Assembly: GCA_934230415.1 (NCBI GenBank)
Contig: CAKQEW010000002.1
Location: forward strand, 62,001-126,000
Direction: 5' to 3'
DNA length: 64,000 nt
Origin: an uncultured Alphaproteobacteria bacterium
Lineage (GTDB): Bacteria > Pseudomonadota > Alphaproteobacteria > Rs-D84
In this document: in pieces, positions 19,054 through 27,754 of the stretch
Numbering within the stretch: position 1 is the stretch's first letter
Layout of the letters: each line of letters opens with the position of its first letter
Position numbers and translations under genes: made by a program
The notes under the pieces: generated by a model
The model's input: only the letters and a program-made list of their open reading frames with translations
What the model was told of the DNA's origin: nothing
Database searches by the model: none

Positions 19054-19084
19054 AAAAAACGGGGCATCGCCCCGTTTTTTTTTA
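19052..19084. terminator. bidirectional terminator between plsX and mraZ
   Basis: ACGGGGC-ATC-GCCCCGT with A-run on the left and T-run on the right serves both converging genes. Confidence 0.85.
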
Positions 19085-19531
19085 TTCGCTAATTTTCAGG
19101 TCCGGTCGCGCGGCGCGCAAATTGTTTAATGATTTTTCCTGGGCGGCGCGGAATGCATCCGGGTTCCAGATTTGAAAACTGTGCCCGCGGCCAACAAATA
19201 CCGCGCGGTCGGTGATTCCGGCGTGCTGTAATAAATCCGCCGGAATAACAATACGCCCCGTCACATCAAATGCCAATTGGCGCGCATCGGCAAACAGCAT
19301 CGCCGACAAATCGTCCAATGCATTGTCAAATACGCCCATTTTATCGGTTGCAGCGGCCAACTGTTCCATGCGGGACATGGACAGCCCCTCTATACAATTA
19401 TTGGTAAAAGAACGATACAGCACAACGCCTGGGAATGTTTCGCCGGACACCGAAGCCCGGAAAGAGGCCGGCACAGAAATGCGCCCCTTGGTATCCAAAC
19501 GATTTTCATAAGATGAGAGAAACAATGACAT
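19082..19531 (-). CDS. mraZ: MraZ transcriptional regulator
   Basis: 149 aa. Two AbrB/MraZ repeats are visible: LDTKGRISVPASFR near the N-terminus and FDVTGRIVIPADLL near residue 90. MraZ forms ring-shaped oligomers that bind repeated TGGG-type sites upstream of the division and cell-wall cluster and usually represses it. Here it stands alone: no rsmH (mraW), ftsL or ftsI follows, because plsX converges on it. A regulator acting in trans on a distant dcw cluster is the likely situation. Confidence 0.93.
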   Translation of the reverse strand: MSLFLSSYENRLDTKGRISVPASFRASVSGETFPGVVLYRSFTNNCIEGLSMSRMEQLAAATDKMGVFDNALDDLSAMLFADARQLAFDVTGRIVIPADLLQHAGITDRAVFVGRGHSFQIWNPDAFRAAQEKSLNNLRAARPDLKISE

Positions 19532-19710
19532 TTTTACGGTCTTTGTTTTTGTGGGCGTATTCGCCTCGTTCCCTTTCCGACTTCACTGGGAATGTAGCAT
19601 GGCGATTTGTGGTTGTCAATGACATTTTATAATTATTTTATGGGATTTTATGGTTTGGTAAATAAAACAGACATTTTTTTAAATAAAATGCAAATAAATA
19701 AAATTTCCCC

Positions 19711-19740
19711 TTGACCTGCGATTCGTTTTTGTTTTATGAT
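19711..19740 (+). promoter_or_regulatory. sigma70-type promoter
   Basis: TTGACC (19711-19716), 18 nt spacer, TATGAT (19735-19740), in an AT-rich stretch. It would drive a ~170-nt leader and the 111-aa gene at 19916. Confidence 0.6.
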
Positions 19741-19915
19741 GTTTGTATAGACAAGGAGAAAAGAAGTTTAAACCCCAGGATTTCCGCAGGATAGCGGATT
19801 TTGGGCAAAAACGAAAAACAAACAAAATCTGAATTGATAAAAATGTAAATACCAATGTAAATACATTAAATCAAACCAGATTTTTACAACACCCACGGAA
19901 AGGAGGGACCCGCAG
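19741..19915 (+). promoter_or_regulatory. leader with tandem ATGTAAATAC repeats
   Basis: The leader before the gene at 19916 holds two direct copies of AATGTAAATAC in the segment about 19844-19865 and a short inverted region around GGATTTCCGC. It could be a regulator-binding site within the leader. No open frame with a start was found in it. Confidence 0.35.
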
Positions 19916-20251
19916 ATGCCAAAAAATATTAAAGAAATCATGATTGCACTAAACAAGGTTTTAACAACAACAGTTTGGGTAAATGAAGATCGCCAGATTA
20001 TATCATTGGCTGATGAATTGAAAATTGGTCATAACAATGCGCCACGTTCTATTGAAGATTTGCCACGTGCGTCCCTGGTTGGTGCATATGTTTCATTGCA
20101 AATTCGTACAGATAATTTTGATGTCGCCGCCGAAAGCATGGACACAAAAACATTGGCACAAAACGTGAAATCAATGGTCTTTGCCGAAGCGAAAAAGATA
20201 ATGGATGCCGCCGATATAGAAGAAAAGTCATCTGTTGCGCGCGCCGCATAA
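19916..20251 (+). CDS. hypothetical protein
   Basis: 111 aa. A very strong ribosome site (AAAGGAGGG) precedes ATG 19916. The protein is soluble and mostly helical. It starts MPKNIKEIMIALNKVLTTTV and has a mixed middle with SIEDLPRASLVGAYVSLQI. No known motif was recognised. It has its own promoter, a long leader and a downstream hairpin terminator, so it is a single-gene unit and likely well expressed. Confidence 0.75.
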   Translation: MPKNIKEIMIALNKVLTTTVWVNEDRQIISLADELKIGHNNAPRSIEDLPRASLVGAYVSLQIRTDNFDVAAESMDTKTLAQNVKSMVFAEAKKIMDAADIEEKSSVARAA

Positions 20252-20317
20252 TTGCGCGCCATGCGGGTATAATGGCATCATAAAAAGTTTCTGGGAATAC
20301 CAGAAGGAAGGGAGTAG

Positions 20318-20352
20318 CCACCGATAGAGCAATCGTCGGTGGTTATTTTTAT
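20318..20352 (+). terminator. Rho-independent terminator
   Basis: CCACCGA/TCGGTGG (20318-20342) followed by TTATTTTTATT. Confidence 0.75.
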
Positions 20353-20691
20353 TCAAAGTGCATCCGTCTCCGCTGACGCTCCGCCGCGATAAAAAGAGCA
20401 GAGCGCAGAGAGCAATGAATGTGCTCGCGTTCGCTCGCAACGTTTTATTACCTGGATTCCGGTGCTTGCCGGGCCCCGCGAAATTGATAAATTTCGTGGG
20501 TGGTGTTCCCGGGATCCAGGTGAATAATGTCGCGCGTCCCGCGCGTTGCGAATATGGATTTTGGGGTAAAACAAAAACCAGCAGTATTTCGTGCGGCAAA
20601 ACAGATGTTGGGGGGGCGCCGTGCTAAAACTGACGTCACTGCGTCGTGCCATGACGGGAAAACAAGAACAGAAATAACATCTGCGTCAGGT
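20353..20691. repeat. gene-free palindromic repeat region
   Basis: No credible gene lies here. The core 20451-20520 is a long imperfect palindrome: outer arms CCTGGATTCCGG and CCCGGGATCCAGG, inner arms CGAAATT/AATTTCG. The left flank (AGCAGAGCGCAGAGAGCAATGAATG) is GC-rich and similar to the segment beside the partial tRNA-Ser copy. It is probably an extragenic palindromic element, possibly of the same family as the tRNA-linked segments. Confidence 0.6.
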
Positions 20692-20718
20692 AAAAAACGC
20701 GCCGATGGCGCGTTTTTT
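20692..20718. terminator. terminator of the phospholipase D-type gene
   Basis: AACGCGCC-GAT-GGCGCGTT flanked by an A-run and a T-run. It overlaps the stop codon of the minus-strand gene. Confidence 0.8.
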
Positions 20719-22306
20719 ATACAAATTTTTCTGGGACCAGACGCATCATGATTTTCCATGTGCGGCGGAATATTGTTGTATCCGGACTGTAACGATATTC
20801 GCGCAAATCTGTATCCCCGCTGCGCATTCCAGTCCAGATTGGATTGCCGTGGCTGTCTTGGGATACGTGCCATGCGGTTTGGGTATCCTTTAAAATCATT
20901 TCGCGCAGTTTTTTTGCAAATTCGCGACTTTCAAATATCGCGACGTTTTCAGTGTTAAAGTATGCGCTGCGTGGGTCCAAATTAAAACTGCCAATCCAAG
21001 AGATACGGTCATCAAATACAATTGTTTTACTGTGCAGAACGGAAAAACTGGATTGTTTGCGTTCGCGGTCGTGTTCCTGGCCGCGCAAGTTTTCCGCCGA
21101 CAACATAAATTCATACACGTCTGCCCCAGATTCAATCAGTTGGCGGCGATACTTCTCCCACTTGGCATACACGGTCGGTGCGTTGGTTGATGCCAGTGAA
21201 TTCGTCACGATTGTCATATGCACGCCAGAGTTTTCTTCGCGCATCATGTGTTCCAGACCACCCTGGCCGGGAACAAAATATGCCGCCGACATATACACAG
21301 ATTTATCGGTTTCATCCCACAGGTGTTGCAGTGCGCGAACAATATCCCCGCGATATTCTTGCTTTTGCGCCATGGTCATTTCCACCTTTTCTGGTGGGTC
21401 GGCCAAGAATTTTCCGTGTCCCCAACTGAAATCAAAATGATGCTGTTTGTATTTGCGCATGGCCAATTGAATCACGGTGTTATACATGCGAGTGTCTTCG
21501 GCGCTGCGTTCCTGAATTTCTGTGAATTTGCGTTCCAGACGGCGCATCGCCTTTTTTGATTTTGCCTTTGGAAAAACGTCCGCTGGTATGGCCAGGTGGT
21601 GATTCCAGTATTGATCAAAACTGGCCGTGGCATATTTTGTCATGTCGCCCAAGAACAAAACATCGGTATCTGAAAAATTAGACGCGGTTTCTGGATAGAA
21701 ATAATTGCTGCCCACGTTGCGACCGCCGGTAATATATGCAACATTGTCCACGATAAACAGTTTGTTATGCATGCGCGAATTCAGACGGTTGAAATCCAGC
21801 AAGAATTGTGGGTAATACAGTAATTTTGACCGATTGGCAACGGTGTTAAAAACCTTTACCTCTATATTCGGGTGCTGGTTTAACAACATAACGTCCACAA
21901 TATCGGAATTCGTGCCGTAATCATCCAACAGAATTCGCACGCGCACGCCACGGTCGGCGGCATTTTTCAATTCGCCAATCAGTACCTTGGACGAGAAATC
22001 GTTACTGTAAATATATGTCTGCAAATCAATCGTTTTGGTTGCCATGCGGGCGAACGCCGCGCGAACAACAAACGCCGACAGGCCGTCTTCTATTAACGTT
22101 GCACCGGAAATGTTTTCGCCATTTGCCAATTCATGGGCGTAACATTGGGCAATTGGTGTCTGCATTGGGTCATAATTAAAATCATTTGCAGTAATTTTTG
22201 CCCTGTATCCATCCAGTCGCCGATCGTTTGTTGTTGTTGGCACGGTTGTGCACCCCAGCGCCGGCAGTGTTAATAAAAACAATAAACCACGTTTTAGCTT
22301 GGACAA
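20717..22306 (-). CDS. phospholipase D/cardiolipin synthase-like lipoprotein
   Basis: 529 aa, starting at a TTG codon with AAAGGG upstream. The N-terminus is a lipoprotein signal (LTLPALGC), so it should be lipid-anchored. It has two HKD motifs: MHNKLFIVDNVAYITGGRN near residue 178 and LHSKTIVFDDRISWIGSFN near residue 425, as in the phospholipase D superfamily, including cardiolipin synthases of the ClsC kind. It probably acts on phospholipid head groups at the periplasmic face. It is transcribed alone, divergent from the secreted protein at 22487. Confidence 0.85.
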   Translation of the reverse strand: MSKLKRGLLFLLTLPALGCTTVPTTTNDRRLDGYRAKITANDFNYDPMQTPIAQCYAHELANGENISGATLIEDGLSAFVVRAAFARMATKTIDLQTYIYSNDFSSKVLIGELKNAADRGVRVRILLDDYGTNSDIVDVMLLNQHPNIEVKVFNTVANRSKLLYYPQFLLDFNRLNSRMHNKLFIVDNVAYITGGRNVGSNYFYPETASNFSDTDVLFLGDMTKYATASFDQYWNHHLAIPADVFPKAKSKKAMRRLERKFTEIQERSAEDTRMYNTVIQLAMRKYKQHHFDFSWGHGKFLADPPEKVEMTMAQKQEYRGDIVRALQHLWDETDKSVYMSAAYFVPGQGGLEHMMREENSGVHMTIVTNSLASTNAPTVYAKWEKYRRQLIESGADVYEFMLSAENLRGQEHDRERKQSSFSVLHSKTIVFDDRISWIGSFNLDPRSAYFNTENVAIFESREFAKKLREMILKDTQTAWHVSQDSHGNPIWTGMRSGDTDLREYRYSPDTTIFRRTWKIMMRLVPEKFV

Positions 22307-22486
22307 ATTTCTACCCTTTGGCGCGGATTATAGTACATAACAATTAAATATGACAAGACAATTTCATTAAAAAAGATAATAATCAGCAAAAGAAAATTCC
22401 TATAACATTTGATTTTTAGGTATTTTTTATTTGTATAGCATGACCAAATATGATAAAATCTGGACATTAGGAAGGAATTTTTCGCC

Positions 22487-24754
22487 ATGAAAAGACTGAT
22501 TGCTGTATTGAGTGGATTGCTGGTTTTGCCCGCATTTGCAGAGGTTGTGCCCGCATATTACTACGACGATATTACTGAATACGCCGATGTGGATGCTGAC
22601 GACGATGTCGCATATGATGATGTGATTTCTGCGGATACGGTTGCCCCAGATGTTGTTGCACCGGCGACCCAGGGTACCACAAATATCAGTCCGCGCAGCG
22701 CGGGCGCCCGTGTGTCGGCATCGCGTGGCACGGCGACAACAAATACGCGTCTGGGTACATCCACACGTAACAACACAACGGGTCGCGTGGTCAGTGCACG
22801 CACCACCAGCAATAATGCATCGCGGGTCAGTGTTTCACGCCCGTCGGCCACGGTGAATGCGGCACGTGCGGTGTCAAATAATACCACCAAGACAGTTTCA
22901 TCACGGCGCAGTGCGACAACCGGTACAAATACCGCGCGCGCATCAATTATTCAATCTGATACGGTAAACACACCGTTGTACACGGGGCGTGTCGGTGTGC
23001 GCACAATGGCAACAACAACGCGTGCGCCAACGGTTCGTATGTCAGCAACGACCAGCACAACCGCCACCGATGTCACCAGTGTCAGCACCACAGACATGGA
23101 CGAATTGGCCCAGGTTACTGATTTTTGCAAGGCACAGTATCAGTCATGTATGGATAATTTCTGTAACGTCCTGGATGATAACCAGGGTCGGTGCAGCTGC
23201 AGTGCAAACCTGAAAAATTATGAAAAAACCGAAACGGCATTGAAACAGGCGACGGCAGATTTACAAGAAGTTGCACAAAAGATTCAGTACATCGGACTGA
23301 CGGCGGACGAAGTGGACACATTGTTCACCCAGACCGCAGCCGAAGTGCAATTGCAAAAATCCAGCGATAATACCCAGCTGAAAAATGATTTGGACAAAAT
23401 TAAAAACGCGATTATCAGTGTAAAATCTGGTAACGCAACGTCCAGTGAAACCGGTATTACGACGGATTTGTCTGGGTTATTGGATTTCAGTTTCAGCAGC
23501 AGCGGTTTTGATTTAAGTTCATTCTTGGGTACATCAACAAATACATCCAGTATCAGCAACCAGCGTGGCGAACAGTTGTACAAGACGGCCAGCGCGCGTT
23601 GCAAGGCGTCTGTGTTGAACAACTGCACGGCCCAGGGTGTTGATGCATCCGTTATCACAAACGCGTATGATTTGGAAATTGACAAGCAGTGTATTGCGTA
23701 TGAACGTTCACTGACCGATGCAAACGACCAAATGGCATCAACCGTGCGCAATGCGAAATCTGTTTTGCAAAAGGCGCGTCTGTTGGTTGCCCAGCAAAAG
23801 AATTCATACGACCTGCGTGGGTGCGTGAACGCATTGGATACATGTATGCAGGATGACTTTGTTTGCGGTTCCGATTATGAAAACTGCTTGGATCCATCGG
23901 GCAAATACATTGTTGATGGCGAAATCATCGTGGGCAGCACGCCGGGTGAATCTGGCAACCTGAACGGGGCATTGTACACCAGTGCATGGGGCACGCCGGG
24001 CGATAATAACCCATGGTCCGATAAAGGCAGTTTAAGTACGTATATTAATGCCCAGGTTAACGGCACACCTTCCACGACGTCTAAAGATATTGCAAAATAC
24101 CTGCAGTACAAAGTCGGATATCATGATGACAGCACCGGCCGCGATATGGGTATGTGCATGTCCGTGTTGAACAAGTGTCAGAATATCACGTATGACAACA
24201 ATGGCAAGTACAAGCCGGCGAACAGTGTGGTCACAGAATTCTTGCAACGCACATTGGCCCAGATTAAATCCAGCCAGGATACGATTTTGGCCGATTATGC
24301 CGAAACCTGCACCAGCAACGTTTCGTCATGCCTCAGCCAGAATTACTATGACATTGATAATCCTGACACAGGCAAGAGCAATTTGGCGATAAAGGCGTGC
24401 CAATCACTGATTAACACATGTATGAGTGTTAATGGCGTCACGGGCAACCTGGCCGGGAACAGCGCAGATGCCGGCGCGTGGGTAAAATCACTGATGGGCA
24501 AATCGGCCAGTGATTATACAACGTGCGCAACATGTCTGGCGGCGAATAACCAGTGGACATGGGCAAACGCCGATCATAAGGCCGGCGCATGCACCGAACC
24601 AACGGTTGTGAAAGAGAGCGCGTGCACAGATGACAAGAAATTCGTATCCTATGGTAACGCATGTTCGGATTCCAGCAAAACGACCGCAACGGAATGTACA
24701 ACCGCCGGTGGCACCTGGGAAGAAACAGGTTATTGCCTGAATAAATGTGAATAA
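22487..24754 (+). CDS. large secreted Cys-rich protein of unknown function
   Basis: 755 aa. The signal peptide MKRLIAVLSGLLVLPAFA is followed by an acidic Asp/Tyr-rich stretch (about residues 22-50), a long low-complexity Thr/Ser/Ala/Arg-rich region (about 60-200), and a folded part from about residue 205 with regularly placed Cys residues (CKAQYQSCMDNFC, then CSCSANLK). A coiled-coil-like helix spans about 245-300. The C-terminus has further Cys pairs (CATCLA, CLNKCE). It appears to be an exported, disulfide-bonded envelope protein. No family is recognised. AGGAAGG precedes the start, and a clear terminator follows. Confidence 0.75.
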   Translation: MKRLIAVLSGLLVLPAFAEVVPAYYYDDITEYADVDADDDVAYDDVISADTVAPDVVAPATQGTTNISPRSAGARVSASRGTATTNTRLGTSTRNNTTGRVVSARTTSNNASRVSVSRPSATVNAARAVSNNTTKTVSSRRSATTGTNTARASIIQSDTVNTPLYTGRVGVRTMATTTRAPTVRMSATTSTTATDVTSVSTTDMDELAQVTDFCKAQYQSCMDNFCNVLDDNQGRCSCSANLKNYEKTETALKQATADLQEVAQKIQYIGLTADEVDTLFTQTAAEVQLQKSSDNTQLKNDLDKIKNAIISVKSGNATSSETGITTDLSGLLDFSFSSSGFDLSSFLGTSTNTSSISNQRGEQLYKTASARCKASVLNNCTAQGVDASVITNAYDLEIDKQCIAYERSLTDANDQMASTVRNAKSVLQKARLLVAQQKNSYDLRGCVNALDTCMQDDFVCGSDYENCLDPSGKYIVDGEIIVGSTPGESGNLNGALYTSAWGTPGDNNPWSDKGSLSTYINAQVNGTPSTTSKDIAKYLQYKVGYHDDSTGRDMGMCMSVLNKCQNITYDNNGKYKPANSVVTEFLQRTLAQIKSSQDTILADYAETCTSNVSSCLSQNYYDIDNPDTGKSNLAIKACQSLINTCMSVNGVTGNLAGNSADAGAWVKSLMGKSASDYTTCATCLAANNQWTWANADHKAGACTEPTVVKESACTDDKKFVSYGNACSDSSKTTATECTTAGGTWEETGYCLNKCE

Positions 24755-24779
24755 AAAACGCCCGTTTGGGCGTTTTTTT
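24754..24779 (+). terminator. Rho-independent terminator
   Basis: AACGCCC-GTTT-GGGCGTT followed by TTTTT. It is identical in core to the one after ihfA. Confidence 0.85.
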
Positions 24780-24793
24780 AATTGTGCATTAAT

Positions 24794-25129
24794 TTAATTA
24801 TGCGCCACCAGGTGCAATACCACACTGATTATAAACAGCGCCGTAATCACCCCCAGAATTATTTTCTGGGTATGATGACCCGCGCCATCCTGGCAATGGT
24901 CGCAATCACAGTGGCAATCGCGCACCACCAATACCCATGAAAATCCCAGTGCGCCGGCCGAAAATACAAACAGCCATGGTTCAATCCATTCGGGCAATAA
25001 CGCCGTGTGTGCGAATTCTGGGGCGACCAGTGATATTACCGATAATACCATTGGCAATACACAGCAAAACAAATGTGGCACCAACGATGCAATAATTCCA
25101 ATCTTTACAGCCTTGTTTTTCATATCCAT
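24794..25129 (-). CDS. small membrane protein with His/Cys metal-binding loop, MerC-like
   Basis: 111 aa. Three membrane segments are visible (about residues 8-30, 45-65 and 88-108). The first contains the pair FCC, and the loop before the last contains CHCDCDHC followed by HH, a probable metal-binding cluster. The layout recalls mercuric-transport MerC/MerT-type proteins, but sequence identity cannot be judged here and no merR or merA is nearby. It could be a general metal sensor or transporter. AGGGAT precedes the start. Confidence 0.55.
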   Translation of the reverse strand: MDMKNKAVKIGIIASLVPHLFCCVLPMVLSVISLVAPEFAHTALLPEWIEPWLFVFSAGALGFSWVLVVRDCHCDCDHCQDGAGHHTQKIILGVITALFIISVVLHLVAHN

Positions 25130-25137
25130 ATCCCTAA

Positions 25138-25292
25138 ATTGGCGTTCCCACCAGGATTATAATTCCCGCCGCGGTCGCGGCGGGCCCCTTTCACTTTGCG
25201 CTGGCGCGCTGCGTTACGAACCCGCGCAACATATGTTGCTTGTCGGGTTCTTCGTCCCAGTGGAAACGCAAATATTGGCGTTCCCACCAGGA
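25138..25292 (-). repeat. duplicated 3' end of tRNA-Arg flanking a palindromic segment
   Basis: A 19-bp exact repeat (containing GGCGTTCCCACCAGGA) occurs at 25138-25156 and at 25274-25292; the second copy is the 3' end of tRNA-Arg. The ~117 bp between include a strong palindrome, GAACCCG...CGGGTTC around CAACATATGTTG, and a hairpin CCGCCGCGGTCGCGGCGG. The layout is the same as at tRNA-Trp: gene, GC-rich segment, copy of the gene's 3' end. Confidence 0.75.
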
Positions 25293-25351
25293 CTCGAACC
25301 CGGATTTAATTCTTAGGAGGAATTCGTTCTATCCCGTTGAACTATGGGAAC
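25276..25351 (-). tRNA. trnR: tRNA-Arg (CCT)
   Basis: 76 nt with acceptor GTTCCCA/TGGGAAC, anticodon loop CTCCTAA (anticodon CCT, reads AGG), T loop GTTCGAGTC and an encoded CCA end. It is a single gene between the MerC-like gene and ihfA. Confidence 0.95.
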
Positions 25352-25383
25352 GCGGTATTTATTTTATTCCTTGGATTTTCATA

Positions 25384-25412
25384 TTGCAAGTTGTAATCGC
25401 CGTTTGTATAAT
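25384..25412 (+). promoter_or_regulatory. promoter of ihfA
   Basis: TTGCAA (25384-25389), 17 nt spacer, TATAAT (25407-25412). It is a near-consensus sigma70 promoter 30 nt upstream of the start codon. Confidence 0.7.
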
Positions 25413-25442
25413 ACCCACGACAATTAACGAAGGAAGGGTAAA

Positions 25443-25733
25443 ATGGCAACAATTACAAGAAGCGATTTTGCGGCACGTCTGCGGGACAAGTTTGGTTTAA
25501 CCACAGCGGACGCATACAAATTGGTGGATATCGTCTTTGACGAAATCCGGGATTCATTGGTTAATGGCGAAGAGGTTAAATTCGCCGGCCTGGGCAGTTT
25601 CAAGATTCTGACCAAGTCCCAGCGTATGGGGCGCAACCCAAAAACAGGTGAATCGGCGGTGATATCGGCGCGCCGTGTTGCGTCATTTCGCCCCAGCAAC
25701 GAATTCAGACAACGCGTTGCAAAGCACGAATAA
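25443..25733 (+). CDS. ihfA: HU/IHF-family DNA-binding protein, probably IHF alpha
   Basis: 96 aa, normal length for IHF alpha. It has the dimerisation helices at the N-terminus, FAGLGSFKILTKSQRMGRNPKTGE (the DNA-bending arm with the conserved NPKTGE) and a C-terminal helix. In proteobacteria IHF is an alpha/beta heterodimer that bends specific sites. The alpha assignment rests on length and the arm sequence; HU or IHF beta are possible. GAAGGAAGGG precedes the start. Confidence 0.85.
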   Translation: MATITRSDFAARLRDKFGLTTADAYKLVDIVFDEIRDSLVNGEEVKFAGLGSFKILTKSQRMGRNPKTGESAVISARRVASFRPSNEFRQRVAKHE

Positions 25734-25759
25734 AAAAACGCCCGTTTGGGCGTTTTTTA
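25732..25759. terminator. terminator between ihfA and the M13 peptidase
   Basis: AACGCCC-GTTT-GGGCGTT with A-run left and T-run right, usable by both converging genes. Confidence 0.85.
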
Positions 25760-27754
25760 TTACCACAATTTTATTCTGTTTTCTGGGGCAATGTACAGTT
25801 TGTCACCCAGTGTCACATTAAACGCATCGTACCACGCGGCGATATGTGGCAATATGCCGTTTACACGGTTTTGTGCCAATGAATGTTCGTCTGTTTTTGT
25901 GCGGCGTAATTCTTCATCACTGCGTGCGTTTTGCAGCCAGCTGCCGGCATAGGCGACAAAGAAGCGCTGGTCTGCGGTCATGCCGTTTGCCACACCTGAT
26001 GGTGTGCCAAAGTTTTTATATGCGGTAAACGATACGGTTATCCCGCCATAGTCCGCCAGATTTTCCCCCAGCGTAAATGTTCCGTTCGCATGCACGCCGG
26101 GTGCAATTATGATTTTATCAAAATGTGCGCGCAACACATCGGCGCGTTTTTCAAATCCGGTGGCGTCATCCGCGGTCCACCAATCGGTCATGTTGCCGTT
26201 CGCGTCAAAGTGTCGTCCCGAATCGTCAAATCCATGTGTCATTTCATGGCCAATAATACTGCCAATTGCGCCATAGTTAAACGCATCGTCGGCCGACATG
26301 TCAAAGAATGGATACTGTAAAATTCCCGCGGGGAAACAGACCTCGTTCGTGGATGGGTCATAATACGCATTGATTTCGTGTGCGTTCATATACCACAGGC
26401 TCGGGTCCTTTTCTGCGCCAATTTTATTCAGCCAGAATTCATCTTCAAACGCGGACACGTTTAACATGTTTTGCCACAGACTGGCATTTGCATCAATGTT
26501 GAGTTTTGAATAATCGCGCCATTTATCCGGGTATCCGATTTTCGCATGAAACGTGTTCAGTTTTTTCAGCGCCTGTTGCTTTGTTGCATCTGACATCCAT
26601 TCCAGGTTTTCAATTCGCATCCCCAATGCGCGTTGCAGATTTTTCACCAATTCCTGCATGCGTTTTTTCGCGTCCGCCGGAAAATATTTTTCTACATACA
26701 GGTGCCCGATTTCTTCGCCCAGTGTGTCATCCAATAACGCAACCGCGCGTTTCCAGCGTGGCTTTGGTTCCTTTTGTCCCGCCATTGTTCGGTTATAGAA
26801 ATCAAATGATATTTCATATGTCGCGTCATCCAGTAATGTGTCGGCCGCACTGACAATGCGATATTTTAAATATGTTTTGATTAGTCCCAGGTCGGTATCG
26901 TTCATAATCGCGATTGATTCGGCGATTGCCTCTGGCTGGGCAATGTTAATTTGTGTCGCCGCGGTCGCGCCACGTGCGGCCAGGTATGCATCCCAATCAA
27001 ACCCTGGAAACCGTGATTTAACGTCATCCAGTGTCATTTTGTGATAATTCGCATGTGGGTCACGCAGTTTTTCTTTTGGATAAAACGCGCCCGCCATGCG
27101 CAATTCCAACGCGTACAGTTTATCCACATCCACCGCGATACCAAAATTTTTCATCTGGCGCGCCATGAATTCATGATATTTTTTACGCACCGCAATGGTT
27201 TTATCATCTGAATCAAAATAATAATCACGTGCCATACCCAATCCGGCCTGGCCAATGTTGTACAGGTAATGTGTGCTGTCTGTTTCGTCCAATCCAACCC
27301 CATCGCCCCAGAATGCCGATGTGATTTTATGCATGTGTCCCAGAAACGCCGGTAACTGGGACGCGGATTTAATCGCATCAATTTCTGCAATCAGTGGTGC
27401 AACCGGGCGCACACCATCGGCGTTTAATTTTTCTGAATCCATCGCAATGTGATACAGTGTGCCGATTTTTCCGGTATCTGTTTCGGCGATTTCGCGCACG
27501 CGTTTCAAATTCTGGTCGTGCAAGATTTCAAATGCACCATATCGTGTATAGTCGTCTGGAATCGGATTTGATTTACGCCATGTGCCATTTGCAAATTCAT
27601 AGAAATCATCGCCTGGGCGAATCGTTGTGTCCATATTTTCGTACTTTATTCCGGCGTTCATAATCATTTCCTTTGGTTGTGTTAATTTGTGCGCGACAAT
27701 AAACGCGGCGATGACCGCAATAATGCCAATAATGTTTAACAGTTTGCTTTTCAT
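25760..27754 (-). CDS. M13-family zinc metallopeptidase (neprilysin-like)
   Basis: 664 aa from ATG 27754. That ATG overlaps the hemW stop codon (ATGA), so the two are translationally coupled. An N-terminal membrane anchor (about residues 4-24) is followed by the M13 N domain starting RPGDDFYEFANGTW and the catalytic domain with the zinc motif IGHEMTHGFDDSG near residue 507 and the third ligand in ENLADYGG. M13 enzymes cut peptides outside the cytoplasm. The predicted site is periplasmic, with a role in peptide turnover. Confidence 0.93.
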   Translation of the reverse strand: MKSKLLNIIGIIAVIAAFIVAHKLTQPKEMIMNAGIKYENMDTTIRPGDDFYEFANGTWRKSNPIPDDYTRYGAFEILHDQNLKRVREIAETDTGKIGTLYHIAMDSEKLNADGVRPVAPLIAEIDAIKSASQLPAFLGHMHKITSAFWGDGVGLDETDSTHYLYNIGQAGLGMARDYYFDSDDKTIAVRKKYHEFMARQMKNFGIAVDVDKLYALELRMAGAFYPKEKLRDPHANYHKMTLDDVKSRFPGFDWDAYLAARGATAATQINIAQPEAIAESIAIMNDTDLGLIKTYLKYRIVSAADTLLDDATYEISFDFYNRTMAGQKEPKPRWKRAVALLDDTLGEEIGHLYVEKYFPADAKKRMQELVKNLQRALGMRIENLEWMSDATKQQALKKLNTFHAKIGYPDKWRDYSKLNIDANASLWQNMLNVSAFEDEFWLNKIGAEKDPSLWYMNAHEINAYYDPSTNEVCFPAGILQYPFFDMSADDAFNYGAIGSIIGHEMTHGFDDSGRHFDANGNMTDWWTADDATGFEKRADVLRAHFDKIIIAPGVHANGTFTLGENLADYGGITVSFTAYKNFGTPSGVANGMTADQRFFVAYAGSWLQNARSDEELRRTKTDEHSLAQNRVNGILPHIAAWYDAFNVTLGDKLYIAPENRIKLW

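Noticed and set aside
20353..20652. Several 60-140 codon ORFs in the palindromic region 20228-20873
   Set aside because: They run through inverted repeats and terminators, overlap one another on both strands and lack ribosome sites.
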